Shown: positions 8,498-18,207, counted from the first letter of the stretch. The stretch: DNA of 44,589 nt from Victivallales bacterium (GCA_017554445.1 JAFZIJ010000178.1:1-44589), one strand, 5' to 3'. The notes: generated by a model not told the origin, from the letters alone. Made by a program: numbers and translations.

Positions 8498-9832
8498 GTG
8501 GACAAGCCTAACTTCAACATCGTCGTCACCATCACAGAGACCTCACCCTGCAGCCGTTCGCTCAAGATTCAGGTCGCGGCCGAATCCGTGCAGAAGGTGT
8601 ATGATGACGCCATCAGGACATTGAACAGCCAGATTCGCCTGCCGGGCTTCCGGGCCGGAAAAGTGCCCTCGGCGATCATCATCTCGCGATACGCAAAAGA
8701 ACTTGAAGCCGAAACGATTGACAAGCTCATCAACAAGGCCTTGCGCAAAGCCCTTGAAGATGAAAAGCTCAATCCCATCGGCCAGCCCGAACTGGACAAG
8801 GACTGCAAGCTCGAGCTGAAGCTCGGCGAACCGTTCGATTTCACCGCCAACATCGAAACCGCGCCCGAATTCCCGATGCCGGAATATAAGAAGCTCGCCC
8901 TCACCAAAGCGGACACATCCGTCACGGAAGACGAAGTGAACGACGCCATCAATACGTTCCTGGAGAACAACATAGACTATCAGCAGACTGGCAAGCCCGC
9001 AGCCCAGAAGGACATGCTGAAAGTTGACTATAAGGCCACGATTCCGGAAGGCGAAACCTATTCGGACAAGTGCAACTATCTTATGAACGGCGAGAATTCA
9101 TGGCTCGTCCTCCGCGAGCCCGAGCTTCTCCCCGGCGCCTCCACCATTCTTGTCGGCGCTGTCCCCGGAGACGAAAAGGACGCGGATATCACCTTCCCGA
9201 AGGATTTCTACAACACGGAACTGGCCGGCAAAACCTTCAAATACCATATCAAGGTGAATGAAGTCCACAACGCCATCGTTCCCGAACTCAACGACGAGTT
9301 CGCAAAAAAATACAAGATGGATTCCGCGCAGCAGATCAAGGATAACTTCAAGAAAAACATGGAGGCCCGCAAGGAGCAGGTCGAAGCCGAAAAGCTCCGC
9401 ACACAGGTGATGGACACCCTGCTCGCCGCCGCGGACTTCCCGCTGCCGGATAAACTCCTCGCGTCCGAAACCGCCCGCATCAAGGAGCAGCTCGTAAATC
9501 GTGAAAAACAACACGGTAAGAAAGATGATGAAATCACCGCCATGTCCGCCGATCTCGACAAACAGGCCGACACGCAGGCCCGCACAAGCCTGAGACGCGA
9601 ATTCATCATCACGAAAATCGCGAAGGAAGAAAAGGTCGATGTCACCTTCAACGACCTTCTCCCCGTCGTCTCCGATATCGCACAACGCGAAAAGAAGAAC
9701 ATCAAGCAGGTCTTCAAGGCCCTGCAGGACAACCACCAGATGGAAGTCATCGGAAGCTCCATTATGTTCACGAAGACCCTTGACAAAATCATCAGCCTTG
9801 CAGACGTCACCGTCGTCAAGGACGAAAAATAA
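8498..9832 (+). CDS. tig: trigger factor
   Basis: A 444-residue ribosome-associated chaperone and peptidyl-prolyl isomerase. The ribosome-docking signature GFRAGKVPSAII lies in the N-terminal domain, after ETSPCSRSLKIQV. The middle portion is the FKBP-like domain (KVDYKATIPEG ... LPGASTILVGAVPGDEKDADITFP), whose sequence is fairly divergent. The C-terminal helical arms carry the chaperone cradle. Length matches the family (~430). Start is GTG with AAGGAG in front. The order tig-clpP-clpX is the classical bacterial arrangement; clpP begins 45 bases after the stop. Confidence 0.95.
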   Translation: MDKPNFNIVVTITETSPCSRSLKIQVAAESVQKVYDDAIRTLNSQIRLPGFRAGKVPSAIIISRYAKELEAETIDKLINKALRKALEDEKLNPIGQPELDKDCKLELKLGEPFDFTANIETAPEFPMPEYKKLALTKADTSVTEDEVNDAINTFLENNIDYQQTGKPAAQKDMLKVDYKATIPEGETYSDKCNYLMNGENSWLVLREPELLPGASTILVGAVPGDEKDADITFPKDFYNTELAGKTFKYHIKVNEVHNAIVPELNDEFAKKYKMDSAQQIKDNFKKNMEARKEQVEAEKLRTQVMDTLLAAADFPLPDKLLASETARIKEQLVNREKQHGKKDDEITAMSADLDKQADTQARTSLRREFIITKIAKEEKVDVTFNDLLPVVSDIAQREKKNIKQVFKALQDNHQMEVIGSSIMFTKTLDKIISLADVTVVKDEK

Positions 9833-9867
9833 CCAATCGTCCGCCTAAACGGACAACCCCGCCCCAT

Positions 9868-9876
9868 GGAGGAGAG
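9868..9876 (+). promoter_or_regulatory. Shine-Dalgarno deciding the clpP start
   Basis: GGAGGAGAG immediately precedes ATG 9878. A further ATG at 9866 is in frame but overlaps this ribosome site, so 9878 is preferred. Confidence 0.75.
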
Positions 9877-9877
9877 C

Positions 9878-10489
9878 ATGTCAGTCAAAAATTCATCCTA
9901 TTACATTCCGGTCGTCATCGAGCAAACCGCCCAAGGCGAACGCTCCTACGACATTTACTCGCGGTTGCTGAAAGACCGCATCATCTTCCTGGGGACTGAG
10001 ATAGACGATGGTGTCGCGAACTCCGTCGTCGCCCAGTTCCTCTTCCTGCAAAGCGAAGACCCCAAGAAGGATATCGACCTCTACATCAACAGCCCCGGCG
10101 GATCCGTCACGGCAGGTCTTGCCATCTACGACACGATGCAGATGCTGTCCTGCGACGTGCGTACCTACTGCATCGGACAGGCCGCCTCCATGGGAGCCGT
10201 CCTCTTGGCCGCGGGATCCCATGGCAAGCGTTTCGCCCTGCCGAACGCCCGCATCATGGTTCACCAGCCCTCCGGCGGTTTTGGCGGCACCGCGGCGGAT
10301 GCCGAAATTCAAGTCAACGAACTCCTGCACTACAAGACGTTGCTCTACGACATTCTCGCGAAACACATCGGCAAACCGGCCGACCAAATCAAAAAAGACT
10401 CCGATCGCGACTTCTTCATGTCCGCGACGGCGGCGCAGGAATACGGCGTCGTTGACCAAGTCCTGCCCCCCAACGAATCAAAACGCTGA
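9878..10489 (+). CDS. clpP: ATP-dependent Clp protease proteolytic subunit
   Basis: A 203-residue serine peptidase that forms a tetradecameric chamber fed by ClpX. The catalytic triad is Ser104 (QAASMG), His129 (MVHQPSGG) and Asp178 (DRDFF), with the same spacing as in the E. coli enzyme (25 and 49 residues). INSPGGSV marks the oxyanion region. Placed between tig and clpX. A strong palindrome with a T-rich tail (10503-10530) follows the stop, so clpX may be expressed partly from its own promoter. Confidence 0.97.
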   Translation: MSVKNSSYYIPVVIEQTAQGERSYDIYSRLLKDRIIFLGTEIDDGVANSVVAQFLFLQSEDPKKDIDLYINSPGGSVTAGLAIYDTMQMLSCDVRTYCIGQAASMGAVLLAAGSHGKRFALPNARIMVHQPSGGFGGTAADAEIQVNELLHYKTLLYDILAKHIGKPADQIKKDSDRDFFMSATAAQEYGVVDQVLPPNESKR

Positions 10490-10502
10490 CGTTCCCCCAT
10501 GT

Positions 10503-10530
10503 CCCCACGTCCGGCCGGACGTGGGGTTTT
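10503..10530 (+). terminator. intrinsic terminator after clpP
   Basis: The arms CCCCACGTCCGG (10503-10514) and CCGGACGTGGGG (10515-10526) are perfect reverse complements, followed by TTTTATGGTTTT. The hairpin begins 13 bases past the clpP stop. Confidence 0.75.
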
Positions 10531-10606
10531 ATGGTTTTACGCCGTAGGCGCATGAAGCCCGCGGCATCTTTCCGAAAAGTCTTTTTTTATTCCGCCCTAT
10601 TCCATC

Positions 10607-11836
10607 ATGGCAAGGTCATCAAAACAATATTGCAACTTCTGCGGACGTTCCAATTCGGAAGTCCAGCTCATACACGCTCCAGATGGCAGTGTCGCCATCT
10701 GCAACGAATGCATCGATATCTGCAGTTCCATGATCCATGCGGAGGATACCGTCCCGCAGGAAGGGAAGCGCAACCTCAAACGCATCTACGTGCCCGAACT
10801 CGTCCCCCCCGCGGAAATGAAAGCCTATCTGGACCAGTATGTCATCGGGCAGGACCAAGTCAAGAAAGTCCTATCCGTCGCCGTTTACAACCATTATAAA
10901 AGGCTCCGCCATCTGGCACAGACACAAAAGGACAACGATGTCGAAATCGAAAAGAGCAACATCCTCTTGCTAGGCCCGACAGGAAGCGGCAAGACCTTGC
11001 TGGCAAGGACATTGGCAAAGAAGCTTGATGTGCCGTTCGCCATCGCGGACGCCACGACATTGACTGAGGCCGGATATGTCGGTGACGACGTCGAAAACAT
11101 CCTCCTCCGCCTTGTCCAGGCGGCCGATTTCAACATCGACAAAGCGCAGGTCGGCATCATCTATGTCGATGAAATCGATAAAATCGCCAAACGAAACGAC
11201 AACGTCTCCATCACGCGAGATGTTTCGGGCGAAGGCGTCCAGCAGGCCTTGCTGAAAATATTGGAAGGCACCGTCTCCAACGTCCCCCCGAAAGGAGGCC
11301 GCAAGCATCCGCAACAAGAGTATCTCCATGTCGATACGACGAACATCCTCTTCATCTGCGCAGGCGCGTTCGTCGGCCTGGACAAGATCATCAAACGGCG
11401 CCTCGGCCAGAAGGTGCTCGGCTTCGGAAAGAAGGTCGATGAAGACAAGCTTTCCATGGACGAGACGACAGGCGAGACGCTCGCCAAAGTCGAGCCGGAA
11501 GACCTCCTCAAATTCGGTCTCATCCCCGAATTCATCGGTCGTCTTCCCGTCATCGCCAATCTCCGCGAACTGGAGCGTGACGATCTTGTCGCCATTCTCA
11601 CGCAACCGAAGAACGCCCTCGTCAAGCAGTATCAGGAGCTTTTTGCCATGGAAGGCGTCAATCTGACGTTCGAGCAGAAAGCCTTGGAAGCTATTGCGGA
11701 TCTAGCCGTCAAACGCGGCACGGGCGCACGCGGCCTCCGCTCCATCATGGAGAACATCATGCTTGACACGATGTACAACCTGAACAAAGGCTCCCGCAAC
11801 ACGAGTATCACCGTCACAGAGGACATGGTCAAATAA
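10607..11836 (+). CDS. clpX: ATP-dependent Clp protease ATP-binding subunit ClpX
   Basis: A 409-residue AAA+ unfoldase of usual length. The N-terminal zinc finger has Cys9, Cys12, Cys32 and Cys35. Walker A is GPTGSGKT and Walker B is [11 protein letters not shown]. The sequence [19 protein letters not shown] is characteristic of ClpX. LGFG in the QKVLGFGKK segment is likely the ClpP-docking loop (IGF in other species). It selects tagged proteins and feeds them to ClpP. The start ATG at 10607 gives the standard N-terminus. The preceding 76 bases contain no clear promoter. Confidence 0.97.
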   Translation: MARSSKQYCNFCGRSNSEVQLIHAPDGSVAICNECIDICSSMIHAEDTVPQEGKRNLKRIYVPELVPPAEMKAYLDQYVIGQDQVKKVLSVAVYNHYKRLRHLAQTQKDNDVEIEKSNILLLGPTGSGKTLLARTLAKKLDVPFAIADATTLTEAGYVGDDVENILLRLVQAADFNIDKAQVGIIYVDEIDKIAKRNDNVSITRDVSGEGVQQALLKILEGTVSNVPPKGGRKHPQQEYLHVDTTNILFICAGAFVGLDKIIKRRLGQKVLGFGKKVDEDKLSMDETTGETLAKVEPEDLLKFGLIPEFIGRLPVIANLRELERDDLVAILTQPKNALVKQYQELFAMEGVNLTFEQKALEAIADLAVKRGTGARGLRSIMENIMLDTMYNLNKGSRNTSITVTEDMVK

Positions 11837-11871
11837 CCACTTACGAACAAGCCATATACACCGAAGAGAGC

Positions 11872-12888
11872 ATGCAGAAAACCATCCGCACCACCATTGT
11901 CATCCTGGTCTGCCTCCTGATGTCAGCGCAGACCGCCCTCTTCGCGCAGCCGGCCACCGCAAAACGGCAGAACGCCATCCGCGTCATCTCCCTCGACCGC
12001 GTTCAATTCCTCTACATGGAGGATGTCGCGCGTTTCTATGGTCTCAAAATGGCCGTCAGCGGGAAGACTATCACGCTAACATCCAAATACTCGCGGCTCG
12101 TTTTCACGAATGACGGACGCGTCGCCACCATCAACACGGCGGATCAGTATCTTGCGTTCTCCGTCCGCACCTACCAAGGCCATGTCCTCCTCAGTCTCAT
12201 TGATTTCCAGAAAGTCATCGATCCAATCCTCCGCCCCGGTACCATCCCGCGTCATGTCGTAAAAAAAATCGTCATCGACCCAGGCCATGGAGGAAAGGAT
12301 CCCGGCTGTCAGAGCGGTGTCGTCAAAGAGAAGGATATCAATCTGCAAGTCTCCCTGCGGCTCGCGGACTTGCTACGGAAACGCGGCTATACCGTCTATA
12401 TGACACGGCAATCCGACATCTTTCCGACGCTTGACCAGCGTGTCAACGTAGCAAACAAGATCAAGCCAGATCTTTATATCAGCCTCCATTGCAACGCCAC
12501 GGCCAATCCCGCCATCGACGGCATTGAAGTATATTGCGCAACGGCAGCCGGATCCGCCCCTTCGGACAGTAAGGTAATCTCCCCGAAATCATGTCCTGCA
12601 AACGCCTATGATCTTGAAAACGCGTATCTTGCATACCATATCCAGAAACGCCTCGTCTCCGCCATCAAATCGTCGGATCGTGGCGCAAGGCATAAACGTT
12701 TCAAGGTCATAGCCGACACGGCCGCCCCCTGCATTCTCGTCGAAATGGGTTTCCTCACCAACGCGGGAGACCGCCAGGCGCTCGCGCACAGCCAACGCCA
12801 GATGCTCACGGCGACGGCCATCGCCAACGCCATCGAAGAATACAAAACCGCCGTCGCACCGAAATCACTGCGCGCAACCGCAAAATGA
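11872..12888 (+). CDS. secreted N-acetylmuramoyl-L-alanine amidase (Amidase_3)
   Basis: A 338-residue zinc amidase that cleaves the stem peptide from N-acetylmuramic acid during cell wall turnover or daughter-cell separation. Residues 1-26 form a signal peptide (ending LFAQ). Residues ~35-125 are a small beta-rich domain resembling the copper amine oxidase N-terminal-like module (LDRVQFLYMEDVARFYG), possibly for substrate or protein binding. The catalytic domain has His139 (DPGHGG), Glu153, His206 (SLHCNA) and catalytic Glu291 (VEMGFLTN). The start is 35 bases after clpX, preceded by GAAGAGAGC. Confidence 0.93.
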   Translation: MQKTIRTTIVILVCLLMSAQTALFAQPATAKRQNAIRVISLDRVQFLYMEDVARFYGLKMAVSGKTITLTSKYSRLVFTNDGRVATINTADQYLAFSVRTYQGHVLLSLIDFQKVIDPILRPGTIPRHVVKKIVIDPGHGGKDPGCQSGVVKEKDINLQVSLRLADLLRKRGYTVYMTRQSDIFPTLDQRVNVANKIKPDLYISLHCNATANPAIDGIEVYCATAAGSAPSDSKVISPKSCPANAYDLENAYLAYHIQKRLVSAIKSSDRGARHKRFKVIADTAAPCILVEMGFLTNAGDRQALAHSQRQMLTATAIANAIEEYKTAVAPKSLRATAK

Positions 12889-12946
12889 CGGTGTTTCAAC
12901 CTTTTCAGTTTTCCTTTAGTCACAACCAGTCCAACGAGGTGAAATC

Positions 12947-13378
12947 ATGTCACTTGTGAAAGAATGCGTATTCTGCAAAATCATCCGCGGCGAAATCCCC
13001 TGCTGCAAAGTCTATGAAGACGACCTCATCCTCGCTTTTCTCGACATCGCCCCCTTCAACATCGGACATACCGTCATCATCCCGAAAGATCATCAGAACA
13101 GCATCACCACGCTCGACGAAATCTACGCCAACCGCATCATCAAGATCGCGCCGAAAATCGGCGTCGCCCTCATGCGTACCATCAACGCGGAAGGCTTCAA
13201 TCTCTTCCTCAACAACGGCAGCGTCGCCGGTCAAACCGTCTGGCATTGCCACATGCATGTCCTGCCGCGCTTCGCGGGAGACAAGGTCGTCATCTCATCC
13301 GAACCACAGAAATACGACAGCATGGACCAAATGGCTGAACTCGCCGGAAAGCTCTTCAACAAGCTCAATGCACAATGA
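12947..13378 (+). CDS. HIT (histidine triad) family nucleotide hydrolase
   Basis: A 143-residue HINT-type protein. CVFCKIIRGEIP opens the domain, two or more cysteines may bind zinc, and the triad is His100, His102, His104 in VWHCHMHVLPRF. The family hydrolyses nucleoside phosphoramidates or dinucleoside polyphosphates. Strong Shine-Dalgarno (GAGGTGAAATC before ATG). The stop overlaps the next start as ATGA, so the two proteins are translationally coupled. Confidence 0.93.
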   Translation: MSLVKECVFCKIIRGEIPCCKVYEDDLILAFLDIAPFNIGHTVIIPKDHQNSITTLDEIYANRIIKIAPKIGVALMRTINAEGFNLFLNNGSVAGQTVWHCHMHVLPRFAGDKVVISSEPQKYDSMDQMAELAGKLFNKLNAQ

Positions 13379-13791
13379 CACTGGAAGAACAGCTTGACAT
13401 CATCCGCAAAATCTGCGAGGAAGACGACACCTTCCCCCCCATGGCCTATTGCTTCGTACGGGACTCCGTCCACAAGGCGCTCGACAATATCGCAAAGACC
13501 AAAAGGGAGATCGTTTTCGACAACGATGAGCCCCCGGATATCAAGGGGGCCGATCTTTGCCGTTTTTTCCGTGACACGCTCATCACTCGCTTCGGGCCAT
13601 GCGCCATCGACGTTCTAGACACATGGAACATCAAGCAGACCAGTGACTTCGGCAAAATCGTGTACAAGCTCATCTCCGTCGAAATCCTCGGCAAATCGGA
13701 AAACGATTCCATTGAGGATTTCGACGACGTCTATGACTTTACCGAAGCATTCGTCATGCCCTACAAGCAGGGTGCCGGCAGAGGTATTTGA
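13375..13791 (+). CDS. Minf_1886-type protein of unknown function
   Basis: This 138-residue protein resembles the conserved PVC-group family named after Minf_1886. Recognisable traits are MAYCFVRDSVHKAL near residue 25, CRFFRDTLITRFGPCAIDVLDTWN in the middle, TSDFGKIVYKLI and the acidic DFDDVYDFTEAF close to the end. No catalytic motif is evident. Coupled to the HIT gene by a 4-base overlap, so a linked role in nucleotide or RNA turnover is possible but unproven. Family assignment is from memory of the motif order. Confidence 0.75.
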   Translation: MTLEEQLDIIRKICEEDDTFPPMAYCFVRDSVHKALDNIAKTKREIVFDNDEPPDIKGADLCRFFRDTLITRFGPCAIDVLDTWNIKQTSDFGKIVYKLISVEILGKSENDSIEDFDDVYDFTEAFVMPYKQGAGRGI

Positions 13792-13811
13792 AAGTCATAA
13801 TAAAACCATCA

Positions 13812-13844
13812 AAGGCATGATGATGAACTTGTAAATCATGCCTT
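13812..13844 (+). terminator. hairpin downstream of the Minf_1886-type gene
   Basis: AAGGCATGAT and ATCATGCCTT form a perfect 10-bp stem with a 13-base loop, 20 bases past the stop. There is no continuous U-run (GGGTGCTAAATT follows), so termination is only plausible. Confidence 0.5.
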
Positions 13845-13898
13845 GGGTGCTAAATTATTCTATTTATTGCTAAATAAGATCGTTTATTCCAACGCACG

Positions 13899-13925
13899 TG
13901 ACACGCTCATGCGAGCGACGTGTCA
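13899..13925 (-). other. hairpin spanning the DUF192 gene stop codon
   Basis: On the minus strand TGACAC begins with the TGA stop of the DUF192 gene and pairs with GTGTCA. An inner GCTC/GAGC pair closes the loop, with a small bulge between the helices. It is another example of a stop codon placed inside a hairpin arm, without a T-run. Confidence 0.5.
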
Positions 13926-14462
13926 ATGGAATTTCCGATACATGGCCAGCAACTCGCTGATGCCTATCTCCAGCTTGTCTCCCACCTGCAGCCCTAGAAA
14001 GTCAATTTGGCCAGCCGCAAGTTCCAAGACAAACTGAGCGGGTTTCCCGCTTTCATACGTCGGCAAACGGTCATAGTACGCGACTTCGCTCTCACTGCGT
14101 TGTTGCGGCTTTTCCATTTTCATCCGGTGCGTCGCCACGACCACCCCTTCCGCATCCATGTAGATCAAATCCAAATCAATTCGGCACCCCTTCATCCAGA
14201 AAGACCGATGCGACATCGTGTCGGAAATAAACAACATTCCGCCGTTTTCGGCCAGCGTATCACGATCTGACAGCCCTTTGGTCTGTTCAGTCTCCGTGAA
14301 AGCCAGCTCAATCCGGTCATAAAGATACCCGTTAATGGTCAAAGGCCAATAGACGGGCCGCCCTTCCGAAGACTTCGCCTCTTCGGCACGGCAGGAAAGT
14401 CCCGCGAAAAAGCATATCATCCCCAACCAGAAACAGAATTCGATTTTAACTAGCGTCTTCAT
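13923..14462 (-). CDS. secreted DUF192 protein
   Basis: A 179-residue protein with an N-terminal signal peptide (hydrophobic FWLGMICFFAGLSC). The rest is a DUF192 (COG1430) domain: ELAFTETEQTKGLSDRDTLAENGGMLF, then SFWMKGCRIDLDLIYMDAEG, then the QFVLELAAG and GDKLEI segments. Biochemical role of DUF192 is not established. ATG 14462 is preceded by GGAG at good spacing, which is preferred over an ATG 15 bases upstream. A promoter candidate lies at 14491-14519. Convergent with the Minf_1886-type gene and divergent from the exosortase operon. Confidence 0.88.
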   Translation of the reverse strand: MKTLVKIEFCFWLGMICFFAGLSCRAEEAKSSEGRPVYWPLTINGYLYDRIELAFTETEQTKGLSDRDTLAENGGMLFISDTMSHRSFWMKGCRIDLDLIYMDAEGVVVATHRMKMEKPQQRSESEVAYYDRLPTYESGKPAQFVLELAAGQIDFLGLQVGDKLEIGISELLAMYRKFH

Positions 14463-14490
14463 GATTCTCCTTAGCAAATAAAACTCCTAT

Positions 14491-14519
14491 AAGATAATAA
14501 ACCAAATGACGTTTTTCAA
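14491..14519 (-). promoter_or_regulatory. sigma70-type promoter candidate for the DUF192 gene
   Basis: On the minus strand TTGAAA (14519-14514) and TATCTT (14496-14491) are 17 bases apart. A start near 14484 would give a ~22-base leader containing the ribosome site. Confidence 0.4.
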
Positions 14520-14579
14520 ATAGCCCAACCATAAAAAACTGCTTCATTGTCCAGTTCCATAAACCCAGTTCCTTCCCAG

Positions 14580-14595
14580 CCCCCCCCAAAAAAAA
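14580..14595 (+). repeat. C8A8 homopolymer pair before the exosortase operon
   Basis: Eight C followed by eight A end six bases before the first ATG of the operon at 14602, occupying the place of a normal Shine-Dalgarno region. The C-run is the longest C homopolymer I noticed in the window. Such tracts are prone to slippage. Confidence 0.9.
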
Positions 14596-14601
14596 GAGAA
14601 A

Positions 14602-17223
14602 ATGAACCTTAAAAAATTCTTTACATTAAAGCGAATCCTGCTGTCCTTCGCCGTCCTCATCTTGATTGCTTGCATCGCGTGCGTCAGCGTCCTTCTCATC
14701 CGCCACCACAAAAAGCTTGAACGTTTCAACCGGGCGAAACAGGCATATCTGGATGAAAAATACGAAGATGCCAAGCCGTTGCTCCGCGAATGCCTCAACG
14801 ATCAGTACAATGATGAAGAAGTCAATGTAATGCTCGCGAAAATCGCCGAAAACGAAGGTGAGTGGCCGCAGGCCGTTTGGCATTGGCAACGCGCCTCAAG
14901 GCTGAATCCTTTCAAGACCGAATACTCTGACAATCATATCAACGCCCTGAAGATGAGCAGGGATTTCAATCTCGCCGCTGAAACCTTGGAAATCAGACGT
15001 ACTCAGAACACGATTACACAAGAGCAATACCTCCTGCTCGCTTTCTGCCAATATATGCTGGGTAAACAGGCAGAAGCCAAGGAAACTCTGGAAAACGTCA
15101 CGGACGAGGCTGCCAAGCAAAAGGAACTCGCCGTCATTCTCAATTACCTCCTCTCGGATAGCGAGCATACCATCGAGCAGGATCTGGAGTTCTTGAAACC
15201 ATTCCAAGATTCGACGGACAAGTTCATCGCGTTTGAAGCGGCCCTGGCCTCGGCCATCCGTTATGCACGGCAAAACGACTTGGAAAACGGCAAGAAATGC
15301 ATGGAGAAGGCGGCGGAGATTTTCCCCCTCCTCGGGAAACCTCTCCAAGCGGAATACCTTTACCGTTTCGGCATCATCTCCGAAGCCATGGTAATCTTCG
15401 AAGAATGCATGCAACGTTACACCTCCAATGAAATGGGACAGATGCTCGGTGAATGTTACACCATTACCGGACAACCCGCAAAATTGGCCGAACTCCACAA
15501 AAAATTCCTGTCAGGCAGCAACACCAGAATCATAACCGGACTGTATCTGGAAGCACTTTATGCCTATTTGACAAACGATGAAACGCTTCTTACTCAAAAC
15601 ATCGCCAAATGGCAGGATAATTTCAATACCGCTATCGCCACGCTTGTGAAACTCTATGCGGCGACCTGCGCGGACAACCTTGAAGAAACCTTGAAATACC
15701 TTTCCTTGATCCTGCGCTATCAGCAGAGATCCCCTTCCGACGGGAAAGGAATGGAAGCCTTGGGCGGAAACTCCCCTAACACGCTTTACTTCAACATCCA
15801 TGGCTTCGCCTACAACATCGGGTTGCGTTACGTGACGAAACTTGTAGAAAAAAAGCAGGACGCCAAGGCGGCCGAAATCGCTTTGATTCTGCAACAATAC
15901 GAGACGCCGAAACTCCTCCCCGGCCTGCGTGGCCCGAATCGCATCCTCGCACAGCTCGCCATCGGCCACAAGCTCGTCCATGATACGCTCACACAATCCG
16001 ATATCGACGACGTCATGCAGAAATTCCCCGGCGATCCCTTCCTGGTCAACTACATCAGTCGTTATTACCTTGCACATGGCGATTTCAGCAAGTCCATCGA
16101 GCTGGCCAAGTCCAATCTGGAAAAACTCCGCGCCTTGCGGGAAAAACAGGCGGCCGAAGGGAAGGAAGCGTCATGGGACATGACCCCCTTCGTCGTACAG
16201 TTGCTCGGTGCCTTGGAGTCCGATTACAGAAACACACTAAACGAAGCGAATAAACTGGAGGCGGATGGCAAGAAAGAAGAAGCCAAGCAGTTGCGCGACA
16301 AACTGCAAAAGCAGATGGAAGATACGAAGCAAGCCGCCAAGGCGTTGCTTATGGAAAAGGACGAAATCGCGGACAACATCCTCTATATCGACTTCTGCTT
16401 CCGCAATCGCCTTGTTGACGATCTTAAGGAATACGCCGCTTCCATCAAAGAAGATGACACGGACAACACAAAGGCTCTCAAGTATTTCGCCAGTGCGCAA
16501 GCCGCCATTCTGCCAGAAGAGGAAACAACGTCCGCCACGCAGAAGCTAACGGAGGAAGAATTCAAAAAACTGCCGGAGGAACAACAGAAGAAACTGGCGG
16601 AGGAAGAAGTTAAAAAACGCGAGGCGGAAGAAGCGCGCGCACGTGCGGCGGTCACGGAGCAATTGGACAAAATCTCCACGGCGGATTCCGCCGTCCTATT
16701 CAAGGTCGCTCTCCTTTACGCAGCAGTTCAGGAATATGAAAAGGCCAACGCCACATATCAGAAGATTCTTGACAAGAGCGGAGCACAAGATATTGTCCTC
16801 TTGAACATGTCCGAAAACTTCTTCGCTCTCAACCAGAATGAAAAAGCCCTCGAATATGCTCAAAAAGCTCTAAATATGTCGCCAGACAACAACGTTGTAA
16901 AAGAGACATACGCTCTCCGCCTGGTCAATGTCGGCGGCGAAGAGAATCTCCAGAAAGCTTTCGACATACTGGACACCATCGTCATGGGCAAATCAGCCAC
17001 GCAACGTGGTGTTGTCACATGGTACAACTTGATGCAGGATAAACTCGCCAAGGCGATTGAATCCAAAGATTGGCATGAAATCAAGACAGCGGCCAATAAC
17101 CTTCTGCTCATCTTCCCTCAAGATCAACGAGCTACCGAAGCCCTCAAGCAGGCGGATGCCCTTTTGAAGGAGGAAGCAGAAAAAGATAACGAAGCGGCAA
17201 AGGAAGAAGAAGAGAAAAAATAG
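14602..17223 (+). CDS. membrane-anchored TPR-repeat protein of an exosortase operon
   Basis: An 873-residue protein. Residues ~11-33 form one transmembrane segment, then FNRAKQAYLDEKYEDAKPLLRECL starts a long array of TPR-like helix pairs. Further clear units are EYEKANATYQKILDK and NQNEKALEYAQKALNMSPDNN near residues 710-770. Residues ~637-695 are a highly charged coiled-coil-like stretch (many E and K), and the C-terminus is again acidic/basic. It is followed after 12 bases by the exosortase gene. Large TPR proteins often accompany PEP-CTERM/exosortase and exopolysaccharide export systems, so a scaffold role at the inner membrane is inferred. No SD is visible; the C8A8 tract is just upstream. 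Confidence 0.85.
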   Translation: MNLKKFFTLKRILLSFAVLILIACIACVSVLLIRHHKKLERFNRAKQAYLDEKYEDAKPLLRECLNDQYNDEEVNVMLAKIAENEGEWPQAVWHWQRASRLNPFKTEYSDNHINALKMSRDFNLAAETLEIRRTQNTITQEQYLLLAFCQYMLGKQAEAKETLENVTDEAAKQKELAVILNYLLSDSEHTIEQDLEFLKPFQDSTDKFIAFEAALASAIRYARQNDLENGKKCMEKAAEIFPLLGKPLQAEYLYRFGIISEAMVIFEECMQRYTSNEMGQMLGECYTITGQPAKLAELHKKFLSGSNTRIITGLYLEALYAYLTNDETLLTQNIAKWQDNFNTAIATLVKLYAATCADNLEETLKYLSLILRYQQRSPSDGKGMEALGGNSPNTLYFNIHGFAYNIGLRYVTKLVEKKQDAKAAEIALILQQYETPKLLPGLRGPNRILAQLAIGHKLVHDTLTQSDIDDVMQKFPGDPFLVNYISRYYLAHGDFSKSIELAKSNLEKLRALREKQAAEGKEASWDMTPFVVQLLGALESDYRNTLNEANKLEADGKKEEAKQLRDKLQKQMEDTKQAAKALLMEKDEIADNILYIDFCFRNRLVDDLKEYAASIKEDDTDNTKALKYFASAQAAILPEEETTSATQKLTEEEFKKLPEEQQKKLAEEEVKKREAEEARARAAVTEQLDKISTADSAVLFKVALLYAAVQEYEKANATYQKILDKSGAQDIVLLNMSENFFALNQNEKALEYAQKALNMSPDNNVVKETYALRLVNVGGEENLQKAFDILDTIVMGKSATQRGVVTWYNLMQDKLAKAIESKDWHEIKTAANNLLLIFPQDQRATEALKQADALLKEEAEKDNEAAKEEEEKK

Positions 17224-17235
17224 GCGGATGAAAAA

Positions 17236-18207
17236 ATGGAACGGCCCAATAACATGATGAATCCGGACCATCCATCCAACAACGGTACGCATACAGCAAT
17301 GGCGGCGTTTCTTCAAAAAGAGAAACTCTCCGCCTGCCTCCCATGCATCTGTATCTGCATCGCCGCGTTTATTTATGCACTGGTGCAGGCCATCCGGACA
17401 TGCAACGGGCAATGGGATAGCATGATTGCATCCATGCTGCTCGCGCTCGCCGTCGTTTATTTCGGACTCCTTCGTTTTCTGAATGAGGACGCCGGCTATG
17501 CCGTGGCATCCGTAAAGGAATGCGTCACAGCCTGGGCGTTGCTTATCGCCGCCACAACCCTCCCGTTTATTTTTTCCTCTTATTCATCGGAACTGCCCCA
17601 CAACGCCGCCATCACATTATTCGCCATTGCCTGCATGCTCTTCTTTCATGGATGGCGGGCAACTTTGTGGATGTCGCCGGCATTCATTATTTTCTGCCTG
17701 TTCATCCCCATGAGGGAACAATTCATACTGATGGTCTCCTATCCGCTCAGACTCATTTCGACCACCTTGTCCGTATGGATGCTAAAGTTGTGTCAAATCA
17801 ACATCAACTACCATCTAACCACCATCACCATGCCGGGAGAGGTGGAAATCGTCATCACAGATGCCTGCAGTGGCATTGAGCAACTGGAAGCGATGCTGCT
17901 GATCGGCTATCTCATCATCCATCTTCAGCCCAAGCCTTTTGTTTGGAGCCTATGCCATTATCTGTTCCTGCTACCGATCATCATCGTGTCCAATTCCATC
18001 CGCATCTTCGTGACAATCCTCTTGTACAAAGCCATCGGGCCAGTTATCCTAAACAACACATGGCACGCAACGCTCGGCTACTGCCTAGTGTTCGCCTGTT
18101 CGATTCTCATATGGTATGCTGGTATGCTTTTCCCCGCCAAAACAACAGCGCCATCCTGCCCGGAAAACACCAATCCATCCGCCAATCGGGAGGCCGATCA
18201 TGAATAA
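17236..18207 (+). CDS. exosortase (archaeosortase/exosortase family transpeptidase)
   Basis: A 323-residue polytopic membrane protein with about eight hydrophobic segments. The predicted active residues are Cys211 in TDACSGIEQLEAM, Arg256 in VSNSIRIFVT and His277 in NTWHATLGYC, in the order and spacing of exosortases. The family recognises C-terminal sorting signals (PEP-CTERM type) and is thought to cleave them at the inner membrane for surface attachment. The N-terminal ~30 residues are soluble. No protein in this window ends with a recognisable sorting signal, so substrates must be elsewhere. The stop overlaps the next gene's start by eight bases. The exact exosortase subtype was not determined. 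Confidence 0.85.
   Translation: MERPNNMMNPDHPSNNGTHTAMAAFLQKEKLSACLPCICICIAAFIYALVQAIRTCNGQWDSMIASMLLALAVVYFGLLRFLNEDAGYAVASVKECVTAWALLIAATTLPFIFSSYSSELPHNAAITLFAIACMLFFHGWRATLWMSPAFIIFCLFIPMREQFILMVSYPLRLISTTLSVWMLKLCQININYHLTTITMPGEVEIVITDACSGIEQLEAMLLIGYLIIHLQPKPFVWSLCHYLFLLPIIIVSNSIRIFVTILLYKAIGPVILNNTWHATLGYCLVFACSILIWYAGMLFPAKTTAPSCPENTNPSANREADHE

Noticed and set aside
18116..18199. Upstream start for the EpsI-like gene
   Set aside because: It would overlap the exosortase by 92 bases and has no ribosome site; ATG 18200 has GGGAGG in front.
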